64,000 bases of DNA from Phytophthora sp. 'mugwort' (Eukaryota > Oomycota > Peronosporomycetes > Peronosporales > Peronosporaceae). Positions 23,080 to 34,404 of the stretch are shown here, one piece after another. The position numbers were made by a program, and so were the translations under genes. The stretch spans positions 1,203,001 to 1,267,000 of the forward strand of contig JAUCEF010000010.1 in assembly GCA_033558025.1 (NCBI GenBank). The letters run 5' to 3'. The notes beneath the pieces are model-generated. The model searched no databases. It saw only the letters and a list, made by a program, of their open reading frames with translations, and had not been told where the DNA came from. Position 1 is the stretch's first letter. Every line of letters starts with the position of its first letter.

Positions 23080-23960
23080 GGAGACTAATTTTTTTTTTTA
23101 AGTACGCATAGCAAAATTGACTTTGGCAGCGATACAACCGGTTTGAGATCTCTTTTTTTATTCAGGTGACGAAGGTTCAATTCCCACGATTGCAAAGTTA
23201 ATCGCCCGAAAAGGTGACCTTGGTGCCGGTGTTCCAAGGCACTAGGTACACTTGCTGATGTCCCCGCCCTATCGGATGAGTTTATTCCAGTTGTCTTGGT
23301 CCATATTTCGAATCACACCACAGAATTGCTGCGACTCCAGCAGCAAAGAAATGGATTCAGAACTCCAAGACGTATCTCACTCTAGGTCCCTTTGCTGATA
23401 CTTCTGCTCGCCAGCGATTGCTGCACGACCGCTAATCAACGACGAATGTTCTTCATCGCCAGGATGGAACGTCAACTTCGCGACCTTGAAGCTCAATGCA
23501 GAAATTGTTGACGAGCCACGAATTGCTCGATGCCATGGTCCATGAAGCACATTGTTCTGATGGGACAGGATTAGGCGGCGTACTCGAAAGCCGTCGTCCT
23601 GACCGTCATGCCGTCTGCTACGCTACAGTGTCGTAAAATACTTCAATACGAAAACGGAAAAAGTAGTAAGCAAGTGAACACACGAACAGCAAACTGTATT
23701 GCATGTCCGATGCTAGCTTCACTACTGTTTGCAGCATCATTGGCGGTCGGAGCTCAGGAAAGGGAAGTCTAGTAAGGCAAAGTCGTATAGGTAGCTTGTG
23801 TTAAGGAATCCTTAAACGTGACCGATACGAACTTTCAAATGAAAATTACTCTGGGAGCACGGGTGTACTGATCAACGCCTCGCACGTAGTTGAAACTAGT
23901 ACTGGTAGAATGTTTCTGCCGTCCGGACGTATCGAGCTGCCGTCATGCTGTAGATGACGC
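23080..23960. other. non-coding stretch
   Basis: No coding signature recognised. This would be 3' flanking DNA of the effector relic that follows on the minus strand. Confidence 0.35.
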
Positions 23961-23972
23961 CTACTCCATCGC

Positions 23973-24315
23973 CTAGCGCATATTTGAGTTCTGGCGCTTT
24001 AAGGCCTCTCTAGCCTTGTTGTTCTTCTTCACTAATCGAGCAACTTTCCAGTTGACAGTGCCAGGAATTCGCCTCTTCAACCACTCCATAATTTTTGCCG
24101 CCATTAATCGTTCCTCTTCGACCTTGCTTTCATCCGCAGGAGCCTTCTCGATTGTGCGCCGAATCGTCCTCCGTCGGCGTGGGTTGCATCGACGATATCT
24201 GGTGACGCTCCGTTCTCGATCATGGCCTGGTTGAATTCTTGGTCGTGGGGAGCGCTGTGCCGCTGGCGTAGAGAGTGACCGAGATAACTACAGCGAAGAT
24301 GTATATGAGGCGCAT
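23973..24315 (-). pseudogene. RXLR-dEER effector pseudogene
   Basis: The minus-strand ATG at 24315 starts a strong signal peptide (MRLIYIFAVVISVTLYASG). In a different frame about 55 codons later stands RRLLR, a canonical RXLR tetrad (RLLR), and in a third frame directly after it DESKVEEERL, a dEER motif. This is followed by a helical C-terminus with IMEWLKRRIPGTVNW and a stop at 23973-23975. Lesions: an in-frame TGA about 32 codons in (about 24220), a frame change just before RXLR and another just after it. Spacing of signal peptide, RXLR and dEER is as in Phytophthora effectors. In intact relatives such proteins enter host plant cells; this copy cannot be made as one protein. Confidence 0.75.
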
Positions 24316-26750
24316 GTCTGCTACTGGTTAGAAAACTTGAGTCTGAACGGGAGGAGGTGGCAACTTGAGGGCTGTCTAGCAAATGGCCGAATGAGGGTTT
24401 GCGATGGTGGCTTTTTTAAAGGGGCCCGTCTCGATTGACGATGTCTATGCATACCAGCCGACAAGCTTATTGACATGCTTTCTTTTGTAAGTATTTGATA
24501 CTGTCTGAGCTTGTATATCGTGATATATTAATATGCATTCTGAGTCCACCACCGTGATCCCTGACATATATTATTACTTGAAGCTTGGTAATTTCTGATG
24601 ATAAAAATCGGCCAAAGCTAAGCCTTTGATGCGGACAAAGTGCATCCACGGGGCGTGCTTTTCCCCATACACTGAGAAAATTATACAACGGACGCGATGA
24701 CATGTAATTGTTTGCACCCAGAAGGTGCATCTTTCCATTCAATTTCGGCGAGAATTGAACTCACGCTTCATAAGATTTAAGGTATTAGTTTATTCCACAT
24801 TCTCGCCTAAAGTTCAAAAATGTACTACATTAACCGCTTAAACATGATTCGATCGTATCCTTAATTTATAGTTGAACCCCGCGATGATTTAGATAGCACA
24901 GGTCGCTATACCTTTTTTCGATTCGACGTCAACGACAACTGGGAAGATAACAACAGCTGTGATACTGTGTTTACTGTGCATTAATCACACGAGAAGGCCA
25001 CATACGCGGACAAGTCACACAGAAATGACAGCACGCACATCAAGCACGGAATCACAGCTGGTCACCTCAGTTCCAGATGAAGTTGAACGAACAAGGATAA
25101 CGCGGCTCTCCATATAACAAGTACACTGTACTCATTCTGCCTAGGGGAATTAACGTTGTGTGAACCGTAATCTTCATGTGGGATTGCCAGGCTTAACGGA
25201 TAGCGGATGAAAGAGCAGTGGGTTCTACTGTCCATGCTCTGTAGTACGGAATCCGCACTGAATCTATTTAAATATTAATTAAACTCAGTTACATGTCTTA
25301 CAACACGCACTTCAAAGTTGCATATGAACCGACACAAAGGTTTAGACACGGAGAAAAAAACTAACCGACGAGGTGCCAAAACACAGATAATACCAGACAT
25401 TTGTCCTGGTTGCAAAGCGGCTTGTTAGACGATGCGAATTACAGTGTCTACGACAACCAACGAAGATCGTAAAAAGCCATCTACCCTGCCCCTTCTTTTG
25501 GAGATCGAGGTGTCGCGAACCGAACTAACTTTCTGCATCTTCGCTATTTTATTAAGCCTCCGCACATTGGCACCCCAAATCCAACCCTATATAATCGCCC
25601 AGACAGTCCATTGGCAGGCACATGTTCCTTTGGAATTTTCTCCTTATCATAGCAGGTTATTAGTCCTCGATTAATTAATCTTCACGACTCCCAGTCCTCT
25701 GTGCTAATGACAACAGGCAACTGTAATCATCTGATCGATGGAATTCTCTCCTAATAGAGAGCATGCTAGTCCTGCTGTACAATTGTCCTGACCGCACTGA
25801 GGGCTAGCTAGGAGATGCCGTGTTGTATTATTTATTCTTGGAATTCCTTCGACCTAAAGACTATTGGAGCCAGCTTTCATTACGAGAGAGTTCATATTTT
25901 TGGAATTCTTTGTGTCTACTAGCGCTCGCTCGAGATAAAAATTGAAGCACCAAGCGGATTATAAAACTACAGGGGGGCAAAAGATGAGTCTGTATGTGGT
26001 AATGCTGACAAGTTCGTACTGCGTAGTGTTGATGGGACACATATGGTAGTCCTTTTTTCATCGCGTTTGTTTGTGCTTGGCGTGGAAGATACCTTACGAA
26101 GGTCCATAAAAAACCGAATACCGGTAACGTACCAGCACAAGCCGTCCAGCTCGTAATGTTATACTAGTATTCATTTCATCCGAATGATTAACCCACTTTT
26201 TGGGATTAACTAGCCACGCAAATAATCAAAAGTATAATAATATCTCTAACGAGTTCGAGCGCTCGGTCTTTGGGCATTGAATGGCGTCTCTCTCCAGCAT
26301 GCTTCAGGGTATCACGATGTTTGACGTATTCGAGGTTTCTTTATTCTTTACTCCCTCCCCATGTGGACATGGGCAATGTCCAAAAGTTCGTTTGCATGAT
26401 GTTTTGATTCCGAATTCCGAAGATCAGCGAGCACGAAACACTGGGGATTAAAAAAGTCTCCTTCACCGGCGCCAGCCACTTTCTACAGCGCTGTGAGTTA
26501 TAGATGTATCTGCACCAAGTTCCCATTCTCACTCAAATTTAACTCTGACAGACTGCACTCATTGTCCCTCAAAAACTATTAAATCCCGTGTTTTTTGCTG
26601 AGATATCCGTGATGCCCCCGTGGATCACGTCACATGTAGCTAGACCAACAACAGAAAGAGGCAAGAGTAGTACGAAGTGCTGGTATTTCGAAGCAAACTT
26701 GCCTCAAATTGTCGTGAACAGATAGAATAAACTGATGGTGGTACCAGCCT
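24316..26750. other. long non-coding stretch
   Basis: About 2.4 kb without a recognisable gene. A few short open frames exist (25432-25674 plus; 25861-26061 minus), without domains or a coding look. The part next to 24316 would be the promoter of the RXLR relic. Confidence 0.4.
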
Positions 26751-29188
26751 CTAGCAGAAGAGAAATGTAGGTTTCGCAGTCTTAGCCTGGCACATCCGGT
26801 CGGCACGCTTGTTGCCCACAATGCGCTGCATCCGCAACAAATCTAGTCGCGTGAACAAAGCAATTGAAGACTTGCCGTCCTTACTATCCGCAAAGCCGTC
26901 GTTGGGTCCTGCCGTGTCGCTACTCGGCAGCATATTCAGCATCTCGGCGTAAAAGTCCCCCATGGCGGGAAGACCGTACCAGATCAGCTGATGCACACCG
27001 CGGATATGGTACTGGTGATAGAAATGGAAACGTTCCCCGTGTACAGCATGACGTGACAGTGGCCATGGAAGAAGGACGTACGTGCACGAGAGACCTACTT
27101 AGTCGTCGTGTACTCGCAACACTGCACACTGCGGATCAACTTCTTGTTCATCATATCGTTAAACAAGTTACGCACGCGCACATAGTCGAAATAGGACGGG
27201 ACAAAGATCAGCACGTGCTTTCGAGGATGATCCAACAGCGGCTCGAACACGTATTTCTTGAAGTAAGCAAAGCGAAGCTCCACCTCGTCCGCAGCAGTGA
27301 GACGTCCACTGTGTTCCAAGTCCACACGTTGGAAAATCTGCTTGACTTGTGGCACAACTCGGGCAATCGACGCTGAGCCACCCACAGCGTCATACCGACG
27401 TACAAACTTAACGAGTCCAGAGAGGTTTCGACACGTTTTGTTCACCAATGCGTTAAGTGCCGGCTCACCCCGTGAGCAAAAACGATGGTTTATCTGAAAT
27501 ACGAGGCCAGGAACGCCAAATTCCACTCACGAACACGAGAAAAATCCGCGTTAGGTGCCTCTTTCGGCTCTAAATTCGTGGCACGCAACACAGTACGCAA
27601 ATGCTCGAGGTTCTGTAGCCATGAGACTCGCAGAGTCAACGATACACACTTCAATTGTCGACAAGAAATCAATCGACAGCTTCACATCAATGAGAGTCTC
27701 GGCTTCATCCAATACTGCGACTTCATCTCCAAGCTGCTGACGAAGTCCAAGAGGCGAAGCAATGATAATATCAGCGTGATGATACTCGCTATAGAACCGA
27801 ACTGCCTTGCGTGCGAAGGACAGACCCAGTTGGAAGCAATCGTCATTGTTCCCTTCGTCAAACACACGCTGCCACTCTTTCTTCCCGTCCTCCTTGGACA
27901 GTTCTTCATCTTCTTCGTCATCTTTGACACTTCCAAACTCGCTGAAAAATCGGTCTTTATTGTGGAAAGTGTCGACATTCGCAGGGAGCAGCTCCAGCAG
28001 TTGAGTCACGAAGGCTACAGCGGCACTTCGTAGAGGTAACAGAACGAGCACACTTGCACGACAGAAACCCTGGTCACGGTACTCTTTATCCTCCTTGTCC
28101 TGATCATCATTCTTGCCTGATTCACGCCTCTTAATACGCTCAGAGTTGCGTGTGACAGTGTCACGAGCCTTCAGAACATGATTCAGTACGTGCATTGCGC
28201 TCAATTTACGCAGTGTCACAGTGTTCTCATACGTCTGTCCAGCGAAAAATACATCAGTATACGCTGACATCTGCTGCGAGAGTGTGCGTTCGATCGATCC
28301 ATTGGGGGATACTGTCTCAGTGTCCAATCCGCGTTGCTTCCACGTCGTCAGGAGCCTTGAGCGCACGTACAGCTTCTTCTTGTCTGCATCCTCCGGGGTC
28401 GTCACCATACCCGCCAGTCCACTAATCTCACTAGCTCCATTCCTATACATTACATCATAGACCTCCTCCTGCAACGTCGGTAACGTCACCTTAGTGAACT
28501 TCCTCGTCTGTGCGTCGAACCGCTTGGCATCCTGTTCCGTCAGCGTACTCAAGAGGTATCGTCATCGGTACGGGTCCTCCTGCTCTTCTTCTTCCTTCTC
28601 CTCCACGTGCTCTTTGTCGTCCTTCTCCATTGCTGCAAGCTGCTCTTCCTCCTGCTTCTTTTCGTCTTCACTTTCTCCTCCATTCGTCTCTTTATCCTGC
28701 TCTTCAGTCATCTCGTCATTCTCATCCACCACCATCTCCTCCTCTTCCTCTTCAGCAGGTTCCGCTGGCTTAGGCGTGCTCACAAACACGTCAAACAACG
28801 AGTCCTTCAGCTCGCCCTGCTCATCGCTGTCACTCTCCTCACTCGGCGTCTCTCCTTGGGTCTCTTTTTCCTGCTCTCCCAACCCTTTCAGCTCGTTTTA
28901 TCCTTGTATATTGTAAATTGCATTGGCCGTGCGCTCCCGCGTCTCCTCGTATTGCTCGCGCTGCCACGTCTTCCGCTCGTCCACAGTAGCGAAGAACTTG
29001 CGGGTTTTGGTGCGTTCCGAGATCTTCTGCGTCTTCCACTGGCCCATCATGGATCCATTCCTGCGCGGCTTGACCTCATCCATGTTCGCGACGGTTTCCC
29101 GCTTGGCCTTGGGCTTAGCGTCGTCTCATACATTGGCCTTGCGCTTGCGGCTGCCCTTCTTCTTGCCTCCTGCTTTGCGTGGGCCAAT
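26751..29188 (-). pseudogene. UTP25: UTP25/DEF pseudogene (SSU processome factor)
   Basis: Minus-strand segments reproduce the UTP25 (digestive-organ-expansion-factor) family in order: a basic N-terminus (KKKGSRKRKA), a long acidic region, then a degenerate helicase-like fold with TFHNKDRFFSEFG, ADIIIASPLGLRQQLGDEV, CIVDSASLM, NADFSRVREWNLAFL, HVLIFVPSYFDYVRVRN, SFFHGHCHVMLYT and the final QLIWYGLPAMGDFYAEML. Lesions: the expected start codon position reads ATT (29188-29186); in-frame stops at 29126-29128, 28898-28900, 28562-28564, 27490-27492 and 27095-27097; frame changes near 27615, 27470 and 27045. UTP25 is normally needed for 18S rRNA maturation, so an intact copy must exist elsewhere, or this sequence is of poor quality. 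The neighbouring gene across the promoter is intact. Confidence 0.85.
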
Positions 29189-29372
29189 GCTGGTCAATGA
29201 CACTCAAGTGACACTGGCTCGAGGGAAACGCACAATCTGATTGGATGAAATGGAGTTTCATCCAATCAGAAAATGGTGGTGTGACATACATAGGCGACTT
29301 ATTTTAGGGTCGCACCCCTTTATGGAACATGGCTACATTTGTGACACATTGAGAAGGTCGGAGCTTTTGTAG
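29189..29372. promoter_or_regulatory. divergent promoter of UTP25 relic and coiled-coil gene
   Basis: The 184-bp gap lies between two divergently read genes. It contains a perfect inverted repeat (29237-29269) with a CCAAT box in each arm, plus CACTCAAGTGACACT (about 29207). The palindrome is central, which suits shared bidirectional control; no start site can be fixed. Confidence 0.6.
29237..29269. repeat. perfect 14-bp palindrome with inverted CCAAT boxes
   Basis: CTGATTGGATGAAA and its exact reverse complement TTTCATCCAATCAG flank a 5-bp loop (TGGAG). Each arm holds ATTGG/CCAAT. It lies midway between the divergent genes and could bind an NF-Y-type factor on either strand, or be a tiny foldback element captured in the promoter. 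Confidence 0.85.
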
Positions 29373-30702
29373 ATGGGAACGATGGATGCAGCGGAGGCAA
29401 GGGAAATTGCGCGGTGTATGCGTGACGAGGAGGATCAGCAGAGGCAGGCCGCGCGGTTTCAGGCGCCGGACGGGGAAGATGGCGAGAATTGGGCACTGCG
29501 ATCTGTCGCGAGCGTCCTCCAACGAGTGCAAGAAACTCCGGGCGATGAGTACGAAGTTGGCGGATTACTGAAGTAACTGGGGGGATCATAGAGCTGACGA
29601 TTGAATATTGTACTCCATAATGGTATTGCCAGAGTGAGTGTGATGGCGCTGGTACGTCAGCTGGAGCGACTGCCAAGAGAGGCACGAGTACACCAGCTTG
29701 TGCGTCTGTTGCTCGAGACACGAGAGGAGTCGATCCCCAAGCAGGCTGTGCTAGGGATTTGGGCCAAACTTGTTGCGGGAAATAGTACCAAGAGTACACT
29801 GGGGACCGGTCAACGAGCTAGATCGAAAAGTGCAGCCAGCATTCCCATCATTCGGAGTCGATTACTTGAGGTGCTTTGCGCGCTTTCTTGGGTATCTTTT
29901 TTTTGCAGAGCAGCTGCTAACAGTGTCTTCTTTTAAATGTCATAGTCAAAGCGGAAGCAAGCAGAGTGCGACCTCAAGTTGCTGCAGAACCGAATTGCTT
30001 TACTACAGGTAAATGATCCAGATCATTCATCCAACTTTGACAGTAGCCTCTGACAATTTTTGTCTTCTCATTTTTTTTCAGCACGAGGAGTCAAAAGCTT
30101 GGAAAAAAATTGCACAAACGAAAGATCGCGCACAAGAAATCCTAGAATTGCGTTTAGCAACTATGCAGCGTCAAGAGGAGAAGTCAATGCACCAAGTCGA
30201 GCGGGAACGACAGTCTCGATCAGCACAGAAGAAGCAACACAGTTTAAAAAAGGAGTCGGTGATTAAGAAAAAACACGCTGCCATCCAAGTTATCTCCAAG
30301 AAATACCAAGATGTAGAACAGGTGAAGACGGAGAGCAAACGACTGAAGGCTGAGCGGGAGCGGCTACAGTTGTTACAAGTGGAACGCGCAAGAGCAAAGC
30401 GACAGACAATTCGGCGACAAGAAGATGCGTTGAAAAAGAAAAAATTGCTTGAGCGTCAACAAGTAGACGAAGAAGCAGCGCTGCGGTTGATGAAGAAAGC
30501 TATTGCTGAAGAGCGGCAGATTCAAGAACACCGCAAGAAAGTGCAAGAAATGGAGGAAGCGGAGCGTGCCTTGATTCAAAGACTGCAAGGTACACAGCTT
30601 ATCCAACGAGAAGCTTACTCTGTACTAGAGCAAGCTCTACTGCGAACAGATTTAAAACGTGCTCATTCCGTCGCTCCTTTGGAGGAAAGACGAGAAGGAT
30701 AA
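29373..30702 (+). CDS. coiled-coil protein, four exons, unknown function
   Basis: My model joins exons 29373-29572, 29633-29891, 29946-30008 and 30082-30702 across GT-AG introns of 60, 54 and 73 bp; the second carries a good TGCTAAC branch site. The frame is kept throughout, giving 380 aa. Residues 1-65 are acidic, 66-150 look helical (VRQLERLPREARVHQLVRLL), and from about 155 to the end the protein is a long, very basic, Gln/Glu/Lys/Arg-rich coiled coil (KAWKKIAQTKDRAQEILEL; LKAERERLQLLQVERARAK). No signal peptide or membrane segment. I do not recognise the family; flagellar or cytoskeletal coiled-coil proteins look alike. It is intact, unlike its divergent partner UTP25. Confidence 0.75.
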
Positions 30703-32001
30703 CGTAAAGTCAAAGTCAATTGTCTTCACTTCTGTATTCTCTCACTCAGTTCGTGCTACGACAGCCTTGCTCGCTTTGGCTGAAGTCCTCAGTGATTAGT
30801 TATATTGTCATCTTCCAGGTCTTCATCAAGAATAAATTACAAATTCTAGAATAGAAACAAAAACAAATTATGCAAGCCGTCAGTACTGCAACAGTTGCAG
30901 AAAAGCATTTTGATTATCAAAAACGTTTTGGTCCTGGGTCGCAAACCGTGCAAACCGGAGTCCTTCAAGATGCAAAGGACCCGTTATTCTCGTCGACTGG
31001 TTGTCGACACCGCAGCCATAGCGTAGTATGTAATCGAGTTGTGTTTGAGGTGTACACCAAAACGGACGGTTCATAGTGATTTGTGGTTTTGAGCACCTAC
31101 TTAACTTGTCTAGCAAGCGGCCAGATCGTGGAATACGCCACTTTTCTGTTATCAAGGTGTGAACCGACTCGATCACCGCCCGCTAGACGACGAGCAATGT
31201 CCAAGACGGTTGCATCTTTAAATCTGTGAGTGATAACTTCTTGTCCCAATGTATCAGTTCACGAGTCGTCCGACCGAATTTGTGCCGAGAATCCCATAAG
31301 AGCACGTACGAATGTAGCGTCATAGCGCCGAGCAAACACCCCAAAACCACGAAATCCGACGAACAAAAGTGGTATCGATCAGACGAAACCCGTTGCTGCG
31401 CCTCCTACTAAAAAAAGTGTATATCTTGGAAATCTTACCACAGGGTTGATATCCGGCTTACTAACCACCGATTAACCTCCAAACAGAAAACTCCGTTCGC
31501 AATGTGCCCCCGCCTTACCAAACCTTGTCTCCACAAATTGCCCGTTGCTTTCGTCGTGCTCCACCAATTTTCCGACACGCTCTACGTGCGCTTTACGCGT
31601 CGCACCATCGAGATAATCTTCCCCCCACGTTCTTTGAAACGAGGCGCTCGTGCAGCGGCTGATCGGCAAGCAGCTTGAGTAACCCATAAGCAACACGTCT
31701 ACTATGGCGACAACAACAGGATCCACCGGTATGACACATACGTGGCTTTGTGGCGGCTTTTGGGGGCGTGCTGAGCAACGTCGACGTTACAATATCCATG
31801 ATGGAGAGCGCGCTCATTCGGAAACTTCGTCCCTAGTTCTGCTTCAGCATATCTCCCACCTCAGGTGAACAATCTGCACAATGCTTTCAATAAAACTTCT
31901 TTTTGTGTGTCAGCGCCATTGGTGAACGACGACTTGGATCTTATTCTATCGGGTAGTCAACTCCATTCTATCATATTCACTAGCAATTGAAGCCAATTCC
32001 T
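30703..32001. other. non-coding stretch between convergent genes
   Basis: About 1.3 kb between the coiled-coil gene and the RanBPM-like gene, which converge. The short open frames on both strands (30870-31176; 31472-31817) have no recognised domain. It may hold a decayed transposon, but I cannot name it. Confidence 0.4.
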
Positions 32002-34404
32002 TCATTCATCATCGTCGTCATCTAAACGATCATCTTGCTCAGTTTGTGACGACGAAGAATCATCTGAACTAGAAGACACTGAGGCTCGTCGGCGATGCGA
32101 CGACGTCTTGCTTGTGCCATTACTCGTAGTCTCAACGCTCTCTGGATAAACGCGACAACCCTGGTGCAAACACTCTTTTTGTAGTTTTCCCAGGTCATTC
32201 ATAAATGCTTCAAGTGCTGATACTCGCGGTTCAGCCTTCGCCGGATCATTAGTCACCAATAATAAATTGTTTAATTGATCAGCAACGGATCCACGAAACT
32301 CCGGCGTCAAAAACTTCTGTGCCCGACTTGTTGCGGGAATGTTCTTGCGCTCATTATACAATAGCAAACTCATGGCCAGCGCAACGTCATCTGTGCCCTC
32401 ACGCTTGTTCTGTGTACCGTTACTGGTCTGCGTACCATTACCGGAATCTTGTCGTTTGCGCTTCCCATTCGTTATACTCTCAGACGTAGATCCGAAGATT
32501 TGTCGTGCAAATTCAACGGCAAGCTCCGTATTCCACCCATTGTGACTTACTTCATCAGTGTCCATAGTAAATGAAGGTGTTGATGCGCCGTTCGTCGAAC
32601 AAGCAGCTGCTTTTGTCTCATCTTCGTTGGTCAAGACGTCAATGACGCAGAGGATGCGGCAGTACAGCAAGAGTTTTCGGAGACGTCGGGAACGATGTCC
32701 CGACCAGTTCTTCAGGAGTGCAGGCACATGTTGCTCAAGTACTACAAGCGCTTGAGCTGTCCGGAAGCAGCGGATGTGGTCACTCACTTCGTGGCGTAGA
32801 CTGAGAGACTCCCGCATCAGCTGCTTCAATGGAGAATCCACTCTTGTCTGTGTATCTTCGTAGTCCACATCCTCACGTTTACTTTCCTCCTCCATATCTT
32901 GAACACTGTTCAGTCCAAGCGTCAGAGAATTCACGTCGGCTTCATCGCTGTAATCCAGTTCCAACCCGTCCAATGACAGTCGCTGCCGCTTCGAAGGCGT
33001 AAGAGCCACTTCAAAGGCCTCGTACGCATTTTTGTAGCCATAATGCAACAAGAAATCCTGCACCAGTTCGTTCATCGCTGCCTCATCCTTGCACTCTGAC
33101 TGTTCAACAGCACTAGGAACACCAGTTTCGCTTCGGGTTTCGCGTTCAGCGAGCAACGCACGCTGTCGGCCCTTTTGAATCTGCTGTTCGAACTCGGAGA
33201 GGTCGAATTGGAATTCTTCTGGTTCAAATATTCCCTGTACGCACTCACCAGCTCCATGAAGACTCACAGCAGGGTATATCGCCTTTTCATCATCATGTCG
33301 ACCGTCAAAGTCCTCCATTTCCACGTCATTCACTCCGTCCAATAAAGTGTTCACGTCTCTGTCAGCTTGCACCCCATCCCTATCATCTTCCTCGTCACTG
33401 TCCGTGTCATCTTCTTCACTCTCGTCCTCTTCAAAGCCCTCTACCTCTCCAAAATCATCCAGATCGTACACATCTCTAGCCGCCAGCATGCCCATCAACT
33501 TGCCATTTAACGTAAAAAAGAACGTATTAGTGTCCAATAAGACGCCACATCCGACCACATCGCCAGCTCCATATCGTTCACACTGCATAAATTCGCGTCC
33601 GTGTGAGACTATGCGACCTGTTTTGCCCACATAAGCCAGCGAGTTCACTGAATCTCCCAAATCTCGATGTAAAATAGTAGGAAACATTCTCCCGCTCTTC
33701 TTGTCTCCTCCTTCCCCTCTCTCGGACGAAGACTCCGAGTCATTATCGGGTAGAACCCTCTGCATCAGCTGCTTGACGGTACGACGTGCCTCTAGGAACC
33801 CACTGGCTGTCGAAAAGCTCGTAAAACCTCTCGAAATCTGCCCCGAACGTGTCATTTTCTGCTCCGGTTCGTCGAGAATAAATCCCACTGCAATTTTGTG
33901 GTTAAATCTCTTCCTCTCACTGCTGCGTCGCAGTCGGCGCTGGTCAATTCGTGACCGCATTAGCTGGATGCTTCTGGAATTTAATGAAAAATTAAAATTC
34001 ACAGGTACGCCTCCCGATCCGCCCGTGAGCGCGGGGACCTGCACGTCCTCCATGTCCATGGCCTCCAGTTCCGCTCGACGGCGCCAGTCACGCGCTGTCG
34101 TGGCCGCGGCATCTCGATCTTGCGCGGCGTGGCGCCGGATTGTCGCCGACGAATTAGAAATACTAATTCTGGGAGGTAACGAATTAGCAGCTAATTCGGA
34201 TGTCGGGGCGCTACAAGTCGTCACGATCTGAGTCTCGAAGTAGAAGACGCGCAGCCGTAGCGAACTCGCGTTGGCGCCCACCGCGCGGCGGGAACGGAAG
34301 CATGCGGCGTCAGCGACGTGGTTGGCGCGCCCCATGTACTCAGCGGTGCGACAGTCGGCGAGCAGACGGCCCTCGAACGAGACGCAGCGCGGGTCGAAGG
34401 CCAT
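32002..34404 (-). CDS. SPRY-LisH-CTLH protein, RanBPM/RanBP10-like
   Basis: One uninterrupted frame of 800 codons. A SPRY domain spans about residues 40-400: YFETQIV near 54-60, GDVVGCGVLLDTNTFFFTLNG near 281-301 and YPAVSLHGAGECV near 376-390. It is split by a very acidic loop (about 315-365). Next comes a LisH-like helix pair (NELVQDFLLHYGYKNAYEAF, about 445-464), then CTLH/CRA helices (SLRHEVSDHIRCFRTAQALV about 534-553; LLLYCRILCVIDVL about 578-591) and a Ser/Asp-rich tail; KRKR near 647 could be a nuclear signal. This layout is that of RanBP9/10 family members, scaffold subunits of the CTLH (GID) ubiquitin ligase. The first ATG is used; no lesions. Confidence 0.85.
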   Translation of the reverse strand: MAFDPRCVSFEGRLLADCRTAEYMGRANHVADAACFRSRRAVGANASSLRLRVFYFETQIVTTCSAPTSELAANSLPPRISISNSSATIRRHAAQDRDAAATTARDWRRRAELEAMDMEDVQVPALTGGSGGVPVNFNFSLNSRSIQLMRSRIDQRRLRRSSERKRFNHKIAVGFILDEPEQKMTRSGQISRGFTSFSTASGFLEARRTVKQLMQRVLPDNDSESSSERGEGGDKKSGRMFPTILHRDLGDSVNSLAYVGKTGRIVSHGREFMQCERYGAGDVVGCGVLLDTNTFFFTLNGKLMGMLAARDVYDLDDFGEVEGFEEDESEEDDTDSDEEDDRDGVQADRDVNTLLDGVNDVEMEDFDGRHDDEKAIYPAVSLHGAGECVQGIFEPEEFQFDLSEFEQQIQKGRQRALLAERETRSETGVPSAVEQSECKDEAAMNELVQDFLLHYGYKNAYEAFEVALTPSKRQRLSLDGLELDYSDEADVNSLTLGLNSVQDMEEESKREDVDYEDTQTRVDSPLKQLMRESLSLRHEVSDHIRCFRTAQALVVLEQHVPALLKNWSGHRSRRLRKLLLYCRILCVIDVLTNEDETKAAACSTNGASTPSFTMDTDEVSHNGWNTELAVEFARQIFGSTSESITNGKRKRQDSGNGTQTSNGTQNKREGTDDVALAMSLLLYNERKNIPATSRAQKFLTPEFRGSVADQLNNLLLVTNDPAKAEPRVSALEAFMNDLGKLQKECLHQGCRVYPESVETTSNGTSKTSSHRRRASVSSSSDDSSSSQTEQDDRLDDDDDE

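Noticed and set aside
28494..28916. Ser/Cys/Phe-rich plus-strand open frame
   Set aside because: It is the antisense of the acidic Glu/Asp-rich region of the UTP25 relic; the open frame is a by-product of that composition.
26751..29188. Programmed frameshifting or stop readthrough in UTP25
   Set aside because: Five stops and several unrelated frame changes plus a lost start codon cannot be explained by one recoding event; decay or poor sequence is simpler.
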